From contig DCFT01000028.1 in the NCBI GenBank assembly GCA_002319885.1, forward strand, positions 118,611 through 182,610: a stretch of DNA of 64,000 nt, in the 5' to 3' direction. The notes beneath the pieces were generated by a model that ran no database searches, was not told where the DNA came from, and saw only the letters and a program-made list of their open reading frames with translations. Below, piece by piece: positions 1-15,000 of this stretch (its first letter is position 1; every line of letters begins with the position of its first letter). This DNA is from Bacteroidales bacterium UBA1797. Its GTDB lineage: Bacteria; Bacteroidota; Bacteroidia; Bacteroidales; VadinHA17. The translations under genes were made by a program, and so were the position numbers.

Positions 1-3000
1 TAAATCGGTACCTTTAATAAGTCCTTTTACCGTATATTTTTTAGATTCTCCTGGTCTGAGTGAAATATCCGTTCTGATATTTCCCAGACTTGTCCTTATC
101 TCACCATATGTAACAAAATCCGTGGTAAATCCTGAAAAGCTTCCGTTGAAGGAAATATTTCCAAGTTTTTTTACAGCGTCGGGTAGTACTAAATATCCTT
201 TACCGGGTATATCGATCTGTTCCAAATCCTTTACGTTGGTTCTGAGGTTGTTGACGCCGATATACAGAAAGGTGTTTTCTATCTTCGGCAAACCCGAAAA
301 ATCAAAATCACAATCGAGCGATGTATAGTTCCTGTATGAAAGCTTAATATTCCGACCTCTTAACTCAGATATGGTACCCATTATCTTTCCTGATACCCAA
401 ACGCTTTCATTTACACTGTCTGCAAAAGGCATAAAATATTTGAGTTCTTCAGTATTTATTAGTGATTTATCGAGCTGGATATTGAGTTTTACCTTTTCGG
501 TAAAATTTTTAAATGAGCTTGCTGAGTCAGCAATCATATCGAATCTGTTAATATTAAGAATACTACTGTCACAACTGATAAAAGTGGAATTCAGATGTAT
601 GTTTTGTCTGGCCATTATTACAGAGCTGTTCATCTTTTTTAAAGTGAAACCTGATGATTCTTTAAATGCCAGATTATAGATGTTAAAAGCAATAGTATCG
701 TTCAGGCTTCTAAGGTCCTCAATTGTCCCGTTCAAGGCTGAAAGATTAAGATTACTGAAGTCTATCCTGGTTTTTCCCCTGACTCCGGTTCTGTTTATAA
801 GCGCAAACCTGGCATCCCTGATATTAATCTGATCAACAGAGAAATGGCTTTTCCCTTTTTTCAGAGTGTCAGCCGGATTCTTTAAGAGATCAAGATACCA
901 GGTCAGGTTCATCATCCCGGTGGAATCAGTTATTAGAGCAATAACGGGTTTAATCAGACTTACTTTGCCCAGTCTGAAGGAGCTGTGTCTCAAATCCATT
1001 CTTCTGATACCTACGATAAGTCTTTTTGAATACAGCAGGGTATCATTATTTTTATCTTTAATTATTATGTCGTTCACAGACAGCTTGTTAAAGAATTTGT
1101 ACTCAATGGTACCAATAGAAATTGTAGATTTGAGTTCTTCTGAGAAATGATCTGTTATTCTTTTTACCATGAATGTCTGAACACTGGGCGCCTTTAAGAT
1201 CAGATAAAGGACCGTCGGAAGCATTAAAATAACGCCGAAGAATATTATAAAATACTTAATCGATGCCTTAATCTTTTTGAGCATATAAATGCAGAATAGC
1301 TTAAAATTTCAAATTATTATTTTTCAGAATTTGATGGTTTAAAGATAGTGAAACTCAGAATACCTGCAGAAATTATTAATCAGGTTAAAAGGATGGTTTT
1401 TTCGCGCTGATAAATTCATTATTTAATGACTCGTATATTTAAAATCAGATTGTTGAATATGCAGTTCGTGAGCAAATGGAACCCCTCTCAAAAAACTATT
1501 AATGGAATCATTTTGAATAGTTGCAGATATTCCTTTTTCCCCAGGCTTATTTTTAAGTGAAATTACAAATATCTTTGTTCCTGCATAAATTCTGATTAAC
1601 CTGTTTTCTGCTTCCATCCGTCATGTTTTAGTCTGTTTGTGTAACAAAGTTACATGTTCATTTATTATTTTTGCAAATATTTAATATACTTTCTATTTTT
1701 AATAAGAAGGCATAGTTTTCTTTTACTGCATTTTAACATTATATAAAAATCTGTTAATTCACTCAGGGAATCACTTTTTTATAATAATGATTTATCATTA
1801 ATAATAAGGGCCCGGACATGTAATGAAGAAACAAAGGTTTAGAATATTACGGTATTATAACGGGGATACTCCTATTTACGATACAAAGGTAAAAACCTGG
1901 TTTGGATGGGTTTCTTTCACGGTTTTTTATAATACGGATATTGTTCACATTTTCTCGGATCCCTCAGTTCATAAATCATTGGCCTACAAGCGCATTCATC
2001 AGTATTGCCAGGTAAAGGGGTATAATAAAAAGGAAATTGAAATCACGGAAATTGATAAAAGCAGCGATCAGTCACGGCCGGTTATAACTTTACTGCATTC
2101 CGTACATCAGAATAATTGAATCAATAAAATAATTTTTGAATTTGCACAATTTATTTTCCCCGGGTTTTTTAATGAACCTGTTTTTGCAGTTGATTTTTTG
2201 AGATCTTTACAGGTTGGTATGGGCAAAAAATAATTTTTTATGGCAGTTACGATATTAGCAATAGAGTCCTCCTGCGATGATACCTCAGTGGCGATCATCA
2301 GGGACGGTTATGTATTATCCAATCTTATTGCTAACCAGGATATTCATATGGCTTATGGAGGTGTTGTACCCGAGCTGGCATCAAGAGCTCATCAGGCCAA
2401 TATTGTGCCAGTTACACATCAGGCTATGATAAAAGCAGATGTCAAAGCTGAAGACATTGATGCTGTTGCTTTTACAAGAGGACCCGGTTTACTTGGTTCC
2501 CTGCTTGTTGGAACCTCATTTGCCAAAGGATTTGCTCTTGCTCAAAATATTCCATTAATAGAAGTTAACCATCTTCAGGCTCACGTCATGGCTCACTTTA
2601 TACTGGAAAAAGATAAAAACAACCGATTACCCTCTTTCCCCTTTTTATGTCTTCTTGTATCAGGAGGTCATACACGGATAATTATTATGAAAAGTCATCT
2701 GGAAATGGAGGTCATTGGCAACACAATTGATGATGCTGCAGGTGAGGCTTTTGATAAGTGTGGAAAAGTAATGGGGTTTACTTATCCTGCAGGTCCACTC
2801 ATTGATAAACTCGCAGGAACAGGAAATAAAAATGCATTCAGGTTTGCAAAACCTCATGTTAAGGGTCTTGATTTTAGTTTTAGCGGATTAAAGACAAGCT
2901 TTCTCTATTTTCTCCGTGACAGTCTGAAAGAGGATCCCGATTTCATAGAACATAATAAAGCAGATTTGTGTGCCTCACTTCAGCATACTATTATCAGCAT

Positions 3001-6000
3001 TCTGATTTCAAAAGTAATAACAGCTTCACTTCAAACTGGCATAAAGGAAATAGGAATTGCAGGAGGTGTTTCAGCAAATTCAGGATTAAGAAATGAGATG
3101 AAGACAGAAGCTGAAAAAAGAAAATGGAACCTCTTTATTCCCGCATTCAGCCTTACAACAGATAATGCTGCAATGATTGGAATTACCGCTTACTATAAGT
3201 ACCAGCGCGGCCAATTTGCAGGCCATGATATAGCGCCGCTGGCAAGATATTAATGAATTGTCTTATCTTTTTAAAATGGAACAATCCGGTTTAAAATTTC
3301 TTGTGGTTGGAGCAGGTGCAATAGGCGGGATTACTGCCGCGTTACTGAAAAAAAACGGTACGGATGTGGAAATAGTTTGTAAATATGATGATTACGCATC
3401 GTATATTTCTGAGAAAGGCATTGATATAAAAGGTGCATGCGGTGAATTCACTGTGAAAATTCCTGCTTATGGTTCAATTGAACAGGTTAAAGAGAAGAAA
3501 GACATAATACTTCTTGCAACTAAGGCAACGGATATGATGGAAGTAATAGCCCCGGTTGTTTCCTTACTAAATAAGGAAGGGTTTATCATATCGCTGCAAA
3601 ACGGAATTTGCGAAGATAAGCTGGCGTCAGTCGCAGGAAAAGGAAGAGTAATAGGATGCGTTACTGGTTTTGGAGCCACGATGGAGACAAGGGGAAAGCT
3701 TGTAATGACTTCAAAGGGAGATTTTATTCTCGGATATATGGACAGAGTGTCAGATGATTTTCTTTTTTGTATAGCAGAAATTCTCTCTTCTGTGGTACCT
3801 GTAAAGACAACAGATAATATTCTGGGCCATCTCTGGGCAAAACTTATTATCAATTCCTGTATTACTTCGTTAGGTGCTGTTTGCGGACTTTATCTGGGAA
3901 AGATGTTACTCGTTGGGAAAGTGCGTAAAATATTTATTGAAATTGTAAGGGAGGCAGTTAGAGTAGCTGACAGCATGAAGATTAATATTGAAGTATTTGG
4001 AGACAGACTTGATTTTAAAAAATTTCTGATGGGGAAAGGTATATATTATGATTTACATCGTCACCTCCTTTTACTTGTTATTGGATTTAAGTATAGAAAA
4101 CTTAAATCTTCAAGCCTCCAGTCACTTGAACGAGACAAATTAACAGAAATTGATTATTTAAACGGATATATTGTAACGAATGCTCTTATCACCGGAGTAC
4201 CGGTGCCTGTAAATACTTATATTGTAAATATGATACACCAGATTGAACAGAAGAAGAGAGATATAACAGTTTTCAACTTTGATGATCCATTTTTTGATAG
4301 TTTCAATTAATGAATGTGATTTTTGTGATAAAATTCGTAATTTCGGAACAAATTATAATTGATGGAGGAGTTGAGGATTTCGCCGACCAAGAATACACCC
4401 GAGATAATATTAAATCCTGAGGGGATAATACGTATTAAAGGCAGGTCAATACACGAGAATGTTACAGATTTTTTTGAACCGATCGAAGATTGGATAAGCG
4501 AATATATTACAGTTCCGGCAGAAATTACAAGTGTGGATATGAACCTGGAATATTTTAATAGTGCCAGCGCTAAAGTTTTTATCCATATTTTACAGAAAAT
4601 CACTTATGTAACTCTGAAACATAAGAAATTCATATTCAACTGGTATTATGAAGATGGTGACGAAGACATCCTTGAGCGGGGAGAGTACTTCGCCTCAATA
4701 CTTGATGTAAAGATCAATTTTATCAAGATCAATTGATCCCTCTGAAAAACCTGATCAGGATAACAGGTTAATGAATCAGGTTCATCCTGACCAATAAAGA
4801 ATCAAAGCAGTTAATTTTTACATATGTCAGTGCTTTATGTAAGTGCAAGGAACCGGTATTCATTGGCAGTAAAATATTCTCATTCAGCAAGAGGATCAAC
4901 TACTCTGCCCATAAAAAGCACCGAATTTGTTGTGGTCTCTCTGATAATGTAGAGGAATGAATGGTCAATATTAAGAATTAACGGCTCTATTACTGCAGTA
5001 GTTGAGATACCAACTATTGTAGCAGCAGCAGCTTCAGTACCTTCTTCATTCGTTTCAATAAATGCCTGGTGGAGTACTAAGCTGATATAAAGTTGGAGAT
5101 CAGATATATTAGAGAAATCCGCATTATTTTCAAAAGTTATTCCCATTCCCATTTCAGTTAAAATATCAGAAAGTTCCTTTTTATATCCATATTTAAAACG
5201 TGGAAATGAAAGATCTGCTTTTCTGGAAATCATCTTATTGAACCATCCGTTCAGAGTATTGTCATTTAATTGAGAAATCAGATTATTAATTCCATTGTTA
5301 TCGTCGGGCAGGATCACATCCATCACAAAATTTCCCTGTCCATAAGGTAGTTCAGCCAGGGTAAATCCTTCGCCTTTATAGATTTTGTAGTCGGAAGTCT
5401 GTTTCATCATAGGAACCTGTTCCGCTTGCCCCCCGGGATTATAAAATGATCCCTGAACAGTCTTAGCTGCGTCGAACTGTGATTTCCACTGTCCTTTAAA
5501 ATAGATCGCATTTATTAACAGCATTACTGTGTTTGGATCGAGTTTGTCAACCATATTTTTTATTAATCCGTTTGTCTTGATATCAATCCAGTTGTTAATC
5601 AGCGATGGAACCTGTGGATCGGTAATATCAAATGACCTGGATTCTGCATTATAATATTCTGTGAGAATATTGGTAAAGGGTTTCTTTACAACAAAATTTT
5701 TCTCACTCCAGACAGAGTTTGCAATTGAGATTAAAACGCGTTTATCAACATTAAGAAGGGCTTCAGTAAGATTTTTGTACGAAATATTAATAATATCAGG
5801 AGTTAATCCATTCATTCTTAGGGCTTTTAGCATTGAATCGCGTGTGGCTCCATTGGCCCCGTTTAAGGTCATCGAAAGGGCACTCGATATACTTAAGGGA
5901 GAGATTATAATGTTCTCAGATTCATCAGCATTTTCGATGACTTTCTTAAAGATATCAAATGCGAATGAGTTTTCTGAGCCCAGAAGTGCTGCCTGATCAC

Positions 6001-9000
6001 TTGTAAGGTCAATCTGCACCGGATCGACAGGGTATACTTCACCAGACTCTTTTTTGCACGAGATAAAAAATAATGGAATTGACAATAAGAATAAAATTAA
6101 AGTTCTGAAAGCTGACTTTTTCATAATTCTTAGATTTTTGGGATCAGGTACATTATTCAGATATTTTCTGATAAAGATAAATTCTGGTTATCACGTGAAA
6201 ATATTCAAAAATCATGCCATTTAACTAAGACTTATTCTTTTGTTTTCCCGAGGTTTCCCTGTAGGCTATGAGATATATTAATGAAATTACAAAAAATACC
6301 ATTCCAAGGCTAAGAAGCATAATAAATGCAAAAACAGATGGTTTATCAAAACCTGGAAGAGGATGTTTCAGCCGGTAAAAATAACCATAAATTGTATAGA
6401 CAAGAACCATGATAGAGACGATAAAACTGAAGATTATAGCAGTCCCGTCAAATATCCTCGTTGTTTTATAAAATTTTGTGTTTTTAAAGGTACCATATGA
6501 GGATGCAGCATAAGCAGTGGCCCGTTTACGCGATCTGTCCTGCCTGTATTTTCTCCAGTCTTCCATGGCCTGTTGATAAGCCTGCTCGTCGGTTTTTAAC
6601 TTATCGTGATTGGCTATTAAAAATTCGTATGCTTCAGTTACACTTATAAAAAGGTCCTTGGCATCAGGGGCCGGATTGATATCGGGATGATAAAGACGCG
6701 CTTTTTTCCGATAGGCTTTTTTTATTTCTTCAACAGATGAGTTATCAGGTAACCCCAATATTTCGTAATAGTCAGTTTGTGTCATATCTCTCCGGATATG
6801 GAAATATATCACAATTAACGAATAATTTTTCGGGTTTTAATTATTTTCTGATTTTAAATCCTTATACATGGAAGTTGTCCATGATGTACTACTTTACAAT
6901 GCCCGAAAAACCCATAAATGCAAGTGCAAGTATACCTGCTATTACAAGCGATAACGGAACACCTTTCATTCCTTTTGGAATATCGGCAAGTTCCAATTGT
7001 TCCCTGATACCTGCTAAAATAATTAGTGCAAGTCCGAAACCAATGGCGGTGGCAGCACCGTATATAACTCCTTCAAAAAGATTATAATTTTTCTTTATAA
7101 CGAGTATGGCGACTCCCAGAACTGCACAGTTTGTTGTTATCAGAGGAAGATATATTCCAAGCGCCTGGTAAAGTGGCTGACTGATTTTTTTCAGAATTAT
7201 CTCAACCATCTGAACAAGTGCAGCAATTACAAGGATGAATATAATAGTCTGCATAAAAGCCAGTCCAAGTTTATCAAGAACATAAACCTGAATCAGATAT
7301 GTGACCATTGTAGAGAGCACAATAACGAAAGTGACCGCCCCAGCCATTCCGAGTGCAGTCTGAACTCTGTTGGATACTCCGAGAAATGGACATATCCCAA
7401 GAGTTTGAGCAAGAACTACATTATTTATTAATACAGCAGATATTATTATTAATAGGTATTCCATTTCAATTCGTTTTTAGGTTCTTCTTATCCGGTTAAT
7501 AAGTGCAATAAGATATCCCAGGGCCATAAAGGCGCCGGGAGCCAGTATGAAAACAAGTATACCATCTCCCTTGATAAATTTATACCCGAATAAGGTTCCG
7601 CTTCCTAAAATTTCACGGAAAGCACCCAGAATACCCAGAGCCATAGTAAATCCGAGTCCCATTCCCAATCCGTCAATAAATGAGGAGAATACAGAATTTT
7701 TGCATGCATAGGCTTCAGCTCGACCAAGGACTATACAGTTAACGACTATAAGGGGAATAAAGATACCCAGAGTCTCATAAAGAGCTGGCACATAAGCCTG
7801 CATAAGAAGATCAACAACAGTTACAAATGATGCTATTATAACCACAAATGCCGGTATCCTGACTTTATCAGGAATAACGTCTGAGAGAAGGGAAATCACA
7901 ACATTTGATCCTATCAGAACAAATGTAGTTGCAATGCCCATCCCCATGCCATTTATCGAGGAAGAAGTCGTGGCCAGGGTAGGACAGGTCCCAAGTACAA
8001 GTACAAGAATAGGATTTTCTCTGAAGAAACCCTTGGTAAAATTTTGCATCTGATTCATTTCAGACCTCCTTTCTTTAAGGTAATATATGCCCTCTGAACA
8101 GCATCGCAAAAAGCCCTGGAACTGATAGTTGCTGCTGTAATAGCATCTACGGGGCCACCATCTTTCTTTACTTTCATAATAAACTCACCCGGGTTTTTAT
8201 TGTTGAACTGATTTTTGAAAGCTGCTCCTGTCATTTTTGCTCCGAGGCCTGGTGTCTCTTTCTGCTGTAAAACAGAAATATTATATATTGTCCCATCAGG
8301 CTTAAATCCAGCTACAAGGTTTATGGTACCACTGAAGCCTTTCTTCGAATAAGTACTTATTGCGTAACCTACTATCTGATTATTCTTTTTAGCAGGATAG
8401 ACGTCAAGACTATCGCCTTCGCCCGTTGGCAGCCTGTACATCTCTTCATTTGGATTATTGTCAAATTCAGGGACTACTTCTCTTATTGCTGTAAGTTTTT
8501 TATTAAGAGCAGAAAGACCTATTGGCTCTTTGGTCATTTTATAAACAAAACCAAGACATGCTGATGCACCTAACGAAATAAACGTCAGAGACATAACCAT
8601 ATTCTTAAAGGTTGATTCAGCTTTAGCCATATTTTACCTCCTCCCCAAATCTTTTAGGTTTAATATAAGCATTCATAAGTGGTACAAAAGCATTCATGAT
8701 TAATATTGCAAAAGAGACACCTTCAGGATATGCTCCCCATACCCTGATTACAACAGTTAGTATACCTATACAGCAGCCGTAAATTATCATCGCTTTAGGA
8801 TTCATTGGGGAAGTAACATAATCAGTTGCCATAAAAATTGCACCCAGCATCACACCTCCTGTAAGCAAGTGAAAAACAGGACTCGCATTTGACTCAGGAT
8901 GCCGGAGCCATAAAATTGTTGTAAATATTGCAACTGTTCCAATAATTGAAACCGGAATATGCCAGGTAATTATTTTCCTGTAAAGCATATAAACAAACCC

Positions 9001-12000
9001 GATGAGCAGAGCCAGAGCGGCTACTTCACCCATTGAACCTCCCATTTTCCCGAGAAACATCTGAACTGTTGTTGGCACTTTGTGCATCAATTGTGAAATT
9101 GATTCTCCGTTTTTTAAGCCCTCTTTTATTATGGCCAGCGGAGTTGCTCCGGTTATAGCATCTGCATATCCCGTTTTGATTCCTGCGGGAACAGGCCAGT
9201 TAGTCATCTGGACAGGGAATGATATAAGTATGAAAACACGTCCTACCAGAGCCGGGTTAAACGGATTATTTCCTAATCCCCCGAAGGTCATTTTTGCTAC
9301 TGCTATCGCTACAAAACTTCCAATAACAATGATAAATACAGGTAGATTTGAAGGTAGATTGAAAGCAAGAAGCAAACCTGTAACAAGGGCTGAACCGTCG
9401 GTTATTGATATCGGCTTTTTAAGCACGAACCTTTGAAGCAGATATTCGAAGAGAATGCAGGAACTGACTGATGTGGCAACTACTATCAATGCACCTGCTC
9501 CAAAATAAATTACCGATGTTAGCAATGCCGGCATAAGCGCCAAAACTACTCCCAGCATCAGTTTCCTGGTTGTTTCCTCACCGTGTATGTGTGGGGAAGG
9601 AGATATATTAAGAAGATTACTCATTAGTCTGATTTTGTAACTGGTTATTTTGTATTTCTTTCCCGGGCCATCTTTATTACTGTTGATTTTCCAAGCCGGA
9701 TATAGTCAAGCAATGGTCTGTCAGAGGGACAACAATAACTACACGAACCGCATTCCATGCAATCGGTTATCCTCTCTTCTTCGGCTTTTTCGAACAGACC
9801 TTTTTCTGCAAGCTTCATCAAAAGGTAAGGTTCAAGGTTAAGAGGACATACAGTACAGCATTTTGCGCATCTGATGCATGGTTGTACCTCAAGCCTTTCT
9901 GACTCTTCAAGTGGCATAACAACTAAACCTGACATTCCTTTTACAACAGGTACATCTGCATTTCGGAGCGCTTTTCCCATCATAGGTCCGCCACTAATAA
10001 TCTTGCCAGTATCACCAGGCATGCCACCGGCTGCTTCAATAAGATCACTGACAGGTGTTCCTATACGCACAACAAAATTACCAGGTTTTGCCAGTCCGTT
10101 CCCGGTTATTGTAACTACTCTTTCAAAAAGCGGTTTATTCTTCTGGACAGCCTCATAAACTGCAAATGCAGTACCCACATTCTGAACGACAGCACCAACA
10201 TCCAGGGGAAGATGACCCGACGGCACTTCTCTGTTGATCAATGCTTTGATTAACTGCTTTTCAGCGCCCTGAGGATATTTAACTTTTAATGCGTGAACAG
10301 TTATTCCTTTAAAGGAGGACGCGAGTTTCGTAAGGTGATCTATTGCATCAGGCTTATTTTCTTCAATACCGATCATTGCTCTTTCAACTTTAAGAGCTTT
10401 CATAAGTATTGACACACCGATAAGAATCTCTTCACCTTTCTCCAGCATAAGGCGATGATCGGAAGTAAGGTAAGGTTCACACTCAACTCCGTTTATAATG
10501 AGCAGGTTACATTTCTTTCCCGCAGGAATAGTCAGTTTTATATATGTAGGAAATGTTGCACCTCCCAGACCTACTATACCTGTTTCGAGACATCTTTTAG
10601 TGATCTCTTCCGGAGAGAGCTTTATTTCAGTTAAGATTTCACTGCTTTTGTTAATTGATTCGATCCATTCATCACCTTCAACATCAATATAAACAGCTGT
10701 CTGCTTATATCCTGATGAATCAATTATAGTATCAATTTTACTCACTTTTCCGGATACTGAAGAATGAATATTTGCTGACACAAAACCTTTACTCGTTGCT
10801 ATTACCTGTCCTGTCCTTACATAATCTCCCTTGGCTACAATTACTGTCGCAGGAGCACCTAAGTGCTGTGACACAGGAATTGTGACACTTGCAGGAACAG
10901 GAAGATAAGAAATTGGCTGATTTGCAGTAAGCTTATGTTCGGGTGGATGAATACCTCCAATGGGAAATGTTTTCAACACTATTTTAATCTTTTATTTTTT
11001 ATAATTTAATTTTCAGTTAACAGTCTCTGTCTGAACTTCAACCTTTGGTTTTCTGGGTGCAAAGTTCAGTTCTATAATTGAATTTGTAGGACATTCTGTT
11101 ACGCATTTCCTGCAGAAAGTACATTTTTTTGCATCAATATAAGCAAGGTTATTCTCTATGGTTATGGCACCGAATTCACACACCTTAACACATTTGCTGC
11201 ATGCTATACAGGCCACTTTGCAGGCTCTTCTGGCAGGACCGCCCTTGTCGCAGTTTGAGCATGCAACATAAATTTTTCTCTCTTTTTTTGCTTTTTTACG
11301 TAGTTCGATGATATTTCTTGGACATGCTTTTACACAGGCACCGCAAGCGACACAATTGTCATCAATAATTACAGGAAGACCTGTTAATGGATCTATAGTC
11401 ATTGCTCCGAAAGTACAGGCTTTTACACAGTCACCAAAACCAAGACAGCCATAGCTGCAATCAGATTCTCCTATATAAAGGCTGTTTGAAATTCTGCAAT
11501 CAGATGCCCCTGTATAATTTGAAGTGCGGGGCCTGTTTTCAGGTGTTCCGTTGCAAAGAAGAACTGCAACCTGGGGATCGACCACAGGAGCCTCTTTCCC
11601 GAGTATTTTTGCTGCACCTGCCATAACCTCAGCGCCGCCAACCGGACAGTAAAGGCCATCAAAAGTTTCTGCATTCACAAGGGCCTCTGCCAGGCTGCGG
11701 CAACCTGCATATCCACAACCACCGCAATTTGCTGCTGGAAGAACTGCCTGTACTTCGTCAATCCTTGGATCTTCGTATACTTTAAATCTCTGAGCAATAA
11801 AGTAGAGAATTACAGCTGAGACAAGTGCAAGAAGACTCAGGCTTATAATTGTTATCAGAATTATGTGATCCATTAACTAAACTTTTAAAGTAAACGTAAA
11901 TTTTTTACCTATTCTTTCTCTAAAAAAATAGAGTATTGAATAATATGGTATAAGAATTGTAAGCGAAATCAAACCGGAGATCAATTCAGGTGCTTTCAGG

Positions 12001-15000
12001 GAATTCATGATTATCAGTACTGCTATAACAGCTATGCCAGGTAAAATATAACCCAGAAAGAGGGCAGCATAGCCCATTGACTGTTTCATCAGGATGGTAA
12101 CTTTATCGCCGGGTTTTACATCATATCTGCCTTGTACATCTATAATTTTTTCCTCTTTTCCTGACATAATGCATCCAGCTTCGGCATGACAGCCTGAACA
12201 TGCAGACGAGGATATTATACTTACAGAAACAGTATTATAATCCTTCCGTAAGACTATTCCATCATGATTAATAATTCCTGAACTATCTGAATTGGCCATG
12301 AACTATTCTGAAAAAATGTAATTCGCAAAATTAAGATTAAGGGACAATTGAAGGATGCTTTTTGTCATTTTTTAGAACCATTTAATTATTTATTCTGATT
12401 ATAAATAAAAGATCCTAGCTGATATAACTCCATGATTGTCTCTGGCTGAACAGCCTTTTTAATTCCGATCGGAATACCTTGTTCTCATTATTTTCAAGAA
12501 GAGGATCATGATTCAGTATATCCTCTGCAATATGTCTCACATATTCAATCAATTGTCCGTCTTTGCCCAGATCAGCTATCTTCAGATCAAAAGGGATCCC
12601 GCTCTGGAGCGTTCCTTCAATATCGCCGGGACCTCTAAGCTGAAGATCTGTCTCTGCGATCTCAAAACCATCATTTGTACTGATCATCACTTCAATTCTC
12701 TTTGCTGCCTCTCTGGAAAGTTTATCGGATGTCATTAGAATACAATACGACTGATCCGCACCTCTGCCAACACGTCCTCTGAGCTGATGCAGCTGTGAAA
12801 GACCGAATCGTTCGGCGCTCTCAATTACCATTACCGTGGCATTAGGAATATCAACACCTACCTCAATAACAGTAGTAGCGATAAGTATTTGTGCTACTCC
12901 ATCCTTGAACAGCTTCATCGACATTTCTTTATTTGCCGGAGTCATCTTTCCATGAACAATGCTAAGACAATATTTTGGTGCCGGAAATACTCTTGAAATA
13001 GTATCCCAACCGTCTTCAAGGTCCTTATAATCCATTGTTTCTGATTCTTTTATCAGAGGATAGACTATATAGATCTGGCGGTGATTCTCTATCTGGTTCC
13101 TGATGAATCCAAAAACTTTATTTCTTTCCGAATCAGTAAAATGCATTGTTTTTATAGGAACTCTGCCCGGAGGCAGTTCATCAATTACCGAAACATCGAG
13201 GTCCCCATAAAGAGTCATTGCAAGAGTTCTTGGAATAGGAGTGGCCGTCATAACAAGAATATGGGGAGGATTAAGGTTCTTCTGCCAGAGTTTTGACCTT
13301 TGTTCAACTCCAAACCTGTGTTGTTCATCGATAATCACAAGTCCCAGATTTGCAAACTGAACATTTTCTTCAAGCAGAGCATGAGTTCCAATAAGGATAT
13401 TGAGTGATCTGTCGAGGAGGGATTCAGCAATTGATTTACGTGAAGTCTTTTTTGACGAACCTGTTAGCAGACGTATTTTGATATCAATTCCCTCGAGTAA
13501 TTTTGATATAGTCTGAAAATGCTGGTTTGCGAGGATTTCAGTAGGAGCCATGATGCATGCCTGGTATCCGTTGTCAAGAGCAATAAGCATACTCATCAGT
13601 GCCACAAGTGTCTTCCCGCTGCCAACGTCTCCCTGGAGCAACCGGTTCATTTGTTTTCCGGAGCCCAGATCTTTCCGTATCTCCTTCATAACTCTTTTCT
13701 GAGCTTCTGTCAGCGTAAAAGGTAAATTGTTATAATAGAAATTATTGAAATTATCGCCTACACTTGAAAAAACAAAACCCTTGAATTTTATACTTCGGTT
13801 TGTTTTGTACCTCAGAAGATTAAGCTGAATATAGAACAACTCTTCAAATTTCAACCGGTGCCTGGCCTTTTCAAGTTCGTCTGGTGTAGAAGGAAAATGT
13901 ATCTTATGAAGTGCTTCATGAAGCTCCATCAATTTATACAGCGAAGTAATATATGCGGGTAATGTCTCAGGCAACCGGGTCTTCAACTGTTTTAGCAAAT
14001 TGCCAATCAGTTTGCTTATTGTCTTTGACGTTAAAAATTGATTCTTAAGCTTCTCGGTAGTACTGTACTGGGCCTGCAGTGCTGAATTAATCCTTTCTGC
14101 CATCTTACCGGCTGCTTCAATTTCAGGATGTATAATATTAATCATCCCATTAAAAACACCCGGTTTCCCGAATACTATAAATTCAACACCAGGACTAAAA
14201 CTTCCGGTAATCCATTTTCCTCCTTTAAACCATATAAGTTTAATGGTTCCTGTCTCATCCTGAAAATCAGCAACTAATCGTTTCCCGGTACCGTGGCCTT
14301 CAGTTGAATATCCTTTTATAACACCTCTTATCTGAACAAACGGAAGGTCGGGGTCAAGTTCAGCAATTTTATAAAATCTGGTTCTGTCGATATATTTATA
14401 TGGAAAGTAGTAAAGCAGATCGCGGAAAGTAAAAATACTTAATTCTTTATTAAGCAGTTCCGCTCTTTTCGGGCCAACTCCCTGCAGATAGGTAATGTCT
14501 GTATCTAAAAACTCCTGCTGATTCATTTGGAAAACATAAGATATTGATTCTTTTTAACCGCAAAAGGCACTGATAAGGTGGCCTGCGGTGGGTGCCGAAA
14601 AAGGCATTAATTATCACCTTTCTCCTTTGTGCTACTTTGTGCCTTACTTTGTGATCCTTTGTGGTTCAATGAATTATGTATTACCACAAAAGTACACAAA
14701 TGTTATCACGAAGGTTAGCAAAGGATTTCTTAGACAATCCCTTCCTCCATAATGGGGACTAATTCTCTCATAATAAGACAATTATTCTTAAAAATCGAGG
14801 GTTAGCACCTCTTTAGGGAGGAAGGGGGGCAAATATATCTTTGCGATCTCTTAGCTTACCGGATTTCATTATCCGAAAATACGTATTTTTGAAAAGCTGT
14901 CCTAATTATAAATACAGCATAGAAATGATTTTTTCCAGAACACTCAAATATCTGAATTACATTCTGTTATCGCGTCACAAAAAGGGCCATGGAATTCACA